DNA from: Verrucomicrobiota bacterium
Lineage (GTDB): Bacteria; Verrucomicrobiota; Verrucomicrobiia; Limisphaerales; Fontisphaeraceae
Assembly (NCBI GenBank): GCA_037139415.1
Contig: JBAXGN010000006.1
Span: forward strand, 1-64,000
Direction of reading: 5' to 3'
DNA length: 64,000 bases
Shown here: positions 61,954-64,000 of the stretch, in pieces
How the letters are laid out: the number at the start of each line of letters is the position of its first letter
Numbering within the stretch: position 1 is the first letter of the stretch
Notes under the pieces: generated by a model
What the model saw: only the letters and a program-made list of their open reading frames with translations
Databases searched by the model: none
Told to the model about the DNA's origin: nothing
Position numbers and translations under genes: made by a program

Positions 61954-62949
61954 ATGCGGCTCCCCGTGCCATCATATCACTCTGCTAACGCTATAGCTCA
62001 ATCCGTCGCGCCGATTCGTGCTGCATCCCATTCGAATTTGAAGATCCGGGTGGGACCTGACGGGGTCCACCTGTTTAACCGCAGGCACGGCATAAATATC
62101 CTTGCGGACGAAATCCTCCTTCCACCGACTGAGTGGTCCAAGGCACCGCGGCAAGTGTCGATTGCGTTGACAAACACCTGTGACCTCTCTTGCCCGTTCT
62201 GCTTCACTTCAAAGATGCCAGCGACTTTACCTTTGAATCAACTCTTGGATTGGTTGCGGGAACTCGACAGGAATGGGTGCTTAGGAGTTGGCTTTGGAGG
62301 CGGAGAACCAACGCTGTACCGCCAGCTTCCTGATCTCTGTCGGCAGACAACGCATGCTACTGGTTTGGCGGTAACTCTTACTACTCATGGACACCACTTG
62401 GATTATGATCTTATCCGTGCCCTCACCGGCAACGTGCATTTTGTCCGGGTCAGCATGGACGGTGTAGGCCAAACGTATGAGGCTCTCCGTGGCCGCCCCT
62501 TTGCAGAGTTGTGTTCCAAGCTCCAATACCTCCGCGATTTGGCCCCGTTCGGGATCAACTTCCTTGTCAACTCTCGGACGGTCTCTGATTTAGACGCCGC
62601 TACGGATTTGTCAGCGAAAATTGGCGCATCAGAGTTTCTTCTTCTGCCTGAATTCCCAACCGCCACTACCTCAGGCATTGATCCTGGTACAGCTACGGCT
62701 CTACAAAATTGGATTCAACGTTACCGGGGGCCTCTTGTATTAACGGTAGCCGAGGCAGGGGCGGATGGTCTTCCGACTTGCAATCCACTTCCGGAGGAGA
62801 CAGGGCTAAATGCATATGCCCATATTGACGCGACCGGGACATTGAAACGAACTTCGTTTGACGGCCACGGTGTGACGATACGTGCCGTAGGTATCATGCA
62901 TGCTCTTTCCGAACTCCAAGAACTAACATCAACCAAAGAAACACTATGA
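61954..62949 (+). CDS. Radical SAM enzyme of unknown substrate
   Basis: The 331-residue enzyme has the [4Fe-4S]/SAM motif CDLSCPFC (C76, C80, C83) in ALTNTCDLSCPFCF. The GGE-type motif is GVGFGGGEPTLYRQLPDLC, and HFVRVSMDGVGQTYEALRGR and FGINFLVNSRTVSDLDA continue the barrel. Upstream of the motif, LKIRVGPDGVHLFNRRHGIN and ADEILLPP form a short N-terminal strand region. No SPASM cysteine cluster is seen in the C-terminus. The stop overlaps the next start (ATGA, 62946-62949), so it is the first gene of a coupled trio. It is not obviously viperin, and it could modify a peptide, tRNA or nucleotide; the substrate is unknown. Confidence 0.8.
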   Translation: MRLPVPSYHSANAIAQSVAPIRAASHSNLKIRVGPDGVHLFNRRHGINILADEILLPPTEWSKAPRQVSIALTNTCDLSCPFCFTSKMPATLPLNQLLDWLRELDRNGCLGVGFGGGEPTLYRQLPDLCRQTTHATGLAVTLTTHGHHLDYDLIRALTGNVHFVRVSMDGVGQTYEALRGRPFAELCSKLQYLRDLAPFGINFLVNSRTVSDLDAATDLSAKIGASEFLLLPEFPTATTSGIDPGTATALQNWIQRYRGPLVLTVAEAGADGLPTCNPLPEETGLNAYAHIDATGTLKRTSFDGHGVTIRAVGIMHALSELQELTSTKETL

Positions 62950-63365
62950 AAATCTGGCATGGATACGGCTCAGAGCACTCAATGAACTTGGTCATGATCG
63001 GCCACTTCAAAGATACTGTATCCGCCCAAAAAGCGAAGAGCGCAATTGACGAGCTTACTGATGTAATGGGCGCGCCGGAGAACAGCCAGCGTGACGCGGA
63101 GAAATACTCCGATGGCGCGAGGACTGTTCTGGAGAAACTCCAGTTTTACAGCCCCGGTCCCGCTGAACTCGACCAGTTTACATACGACATTCGCTCCGAA
63201 ACAAAGGGCAAGACAGTCGTGATTACGACCGACGAAATTGAGGTTTCAGCATTCCTAAAACTCCTGCTGAACCAGGGGGCACGAGTAGAAGTGTACTCCG
63301 CGCACAACCATCCAGGTACCGGCGAAGGCCGCCGAACGAGTGGAGAGGAACCACCCAATGGTTAA
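62946..63365 (+). CDS. Small conserved protein of unknown function
   Basis: The 139-residue protein starts with KIWHGYGSEHSMNLVMIGHF, a striking opening I associate with a domain of unknown function (possibly DUF6375; recall only). A helical part follows (TVSAQKAKSAIDELTDVMGA, EKYSDGARTVLEKLQF). A beta-alpha end follows: YDIRSETKGKTVVITTDEIE and SAFLKLLLNQGARVEVYSAH. No catalytic motif was recognised. It overlaps both neighbours (4 bp with radical SAM, 8 bp with the downstream gene), so the three products are likely made in stoichiometric or coupled amounts. Its role in the suspected system is unknown. Confidence 0.7.
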   Translation: MKIWHGYGSEHSMNLVMIGHFKDTVSAQKAKSAIDELTDVMGAPENSQRDAEKYSDGARTVLEKLQFYSPGPAELDQFTYDIRSETKGKTVVITTDEIEVSAFLKLLLNQGARVEVYSAHNHPGTGEGRRTSGEEPPNG

Positions 63366-64000
63366 TTGGACAGAATTCGAAAAACTCCCAGGAAGTCAGC
63401 AGCACAATTTCGAAATCCTTTGTCGCTCACTGATATTGGTTCACTATGCCCGCTACGGGCGCTTCGCAGCGTTGGCAAATCAGCCGGGCGTAGAGTTTCA
63501 TCTTGAGCTACGGAGCGCCTGCACACTCGGCGAGGCGAATCAATGGTTTGGGTGGCAGTGTCGATGGTACGATTTGCCGGTAGGCAACCAGTTAGGAGCC
63601 GCACGCCGACAGCAGATAAGCGAGGCATTGGTAAAAACGAAGAAGTCCCTGCCGGGCCTAACCGATTGGGTTCTCTGGACGCGCCACACCCTTACCAAAA
63701 GCGATCAGGAATGGTTTTACGGCCAAACGACTGACTTTCGACTCCACCTCTGGAACTCTGCCGACGTTGAGCACCATCTTTCCGGCGATGGAGAATTACT
63801 CAAGCATACGTACCTCGGCGAGCTTGTTTTGACGTCCCAGATCTTGGAGCAGTCCCACACCGCATCCGTGGCGCAAATCGGCCGACGATGGCTCCCTGAA
63901 GCGCATCAGGCCGTTGAAGCAGAGCGTTTGCTCCGGCAAATGCTCGGGGAAGCGGACTCGTGGGACCAACTAGCTGCCATCAGCGCTGCCACCCGCAAGG
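63358..64000 (+). CDS. Large protein with possible restriction-endonuclease-like N-terminal domain, 3' end cut by window edge
   Basis: The frame starts at ATG 63358 and is open to the end of the window (214 residues seen). FEILCRSLILVHYARYGRFA and LANQPGVEFHLELRS are followed by FGWQCRWYDLPVGNQLGAAR, RQQISEALVKTKKSLPGLTD and WVLWTRHTLTKSDQEWFYG. The order 'helix - GVE/D-x-x - Q-x-K/R' is that of Mrr-like PD-(D/E)xK nucleases, where QxK is replaced here by Q-x-R. The family is long and probably continues into an NTPase or effector domain outside the window. It overlaps the small gene upstream by 8 bp. The nuclease reading is inference; conservation in a defence context is suspected. Confidence 0.65.
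   Translation, partial: MVNWTEFEKLPGSQQHNFEILCRSLILVHYARYGRFAALANQPGVEFHLELRSACTLGEANQWFGWQCRWYDLPVGNQLGAARRQQISEALVKTKKSLPGLTDWVLWTRHTLTKSDQEWFYGQTTDFRLHLWNSADVEHHLSGDGELLKHTYLGELVLTSQILEQSHTASVAQIGRRWLPEAHQAVEAERLLRQMLGEADSWDQLAAISAATRK

Noticed and set aside
61954-62949. Radical SAM protein as prokaryotic viperin
   Set aside because: It shares the CxxxCxxC motif, but the flanking sequence (ALTNTCDLSCPFCFTSK, GFGGGEPTLY) looks more like MoaA/peptide-maturase enzymes; no viperin-specific block was recognised.
1-64000. CRISPR array, rRNA operon, prophage
   Set aside because: No regularly spaced direct repeats with unique spacers, no rRNA-like sequence and no phage structural genes. The regular 33-bp repeats at 18616-18703 are in-frame coding repeats.

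Overview
The window looks like a chromosomal segment of a free-living Verrucomicrobiota bacterium, probably of the Pedosphaera/Limisphaerales type. This is inferred from protein families typical of that group: Tat-exported Gfo/Idh/MocA oxidoreductases, prepilin-like proteins, a haem c plus beta-propeller protein, an exosortase-system lipoprotein of the TIGR04073 type, an LVIVD-repeat protein ending in an S74 chaperone, and many decayed intergenic repeats. Codon use is GC-rich across most of the window. No rRNA or CRISPR array was seen; there is one tRNA, Ala(GGC).

Left part (1-17.5 kb): secreted and sugar-related genes. A truncated pilin-like gene and a small secreted protein are followed by two Tat-exported oxidoreductases that flank an 1158-residue secreted protein and a nitroreductase. 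Next come a three-haem propeller protein and a two-gene ATP-dependent reductase (YjiM/YjiL or double-cubane type). The large LVIVD/S74 surface protein closes this part.

Decayed zone (17.5-21.6 kb): three of four copies of a short dispersed repeat, a frameshifted membrane-protein gene with 33-bp tandem repeats, an integrase C-terminus, an IS4-type transposase C-terminus, and an intact PIN-domain toxin with its likely partner.

Housekeeping core (21.6-57.8 kb): ccsA-hemA-hemC; a sigma-54 activator; argA; an rRNA methyltransferase; rho with a WYL regulator; cysK with an HTH-metallo-hydrolase fusion; surface-sugar genes (GT-C/TPR, GT61, RmlC-like, RmlD-like); an E1alpha-E1beta-E2 2-oxoacid dehydrogenase operon; rpoD; ispE; gcvT-gcvH; a PilR-like and PilC pair; tRNA-Ala; an EIIA-SulP pair; and an ArnT-like transferase. 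E3, gcvP and pilB are not in the window.

Right end (57.8-64 kb): an AT-richer, accessory, defence-like block on the + strand. A gene split by a canonical -1 slippery heptamer overlaps a nucleotide-cyclase-like gene, which is followed after 16 bp by a SIR2-TPR gene. This resembles a Pycsar-like signalling unit with a NADase effector. After a 335-bp gap holding a 34-codon ORF comes a tightly overlapping trio: a radical SAM enzyme, a small uncharacterised protein and the start of a large protein with a possible restriction-endonuclease-like N-terminus, cut by the window edge. This block is the best candidate for an undescribed system.
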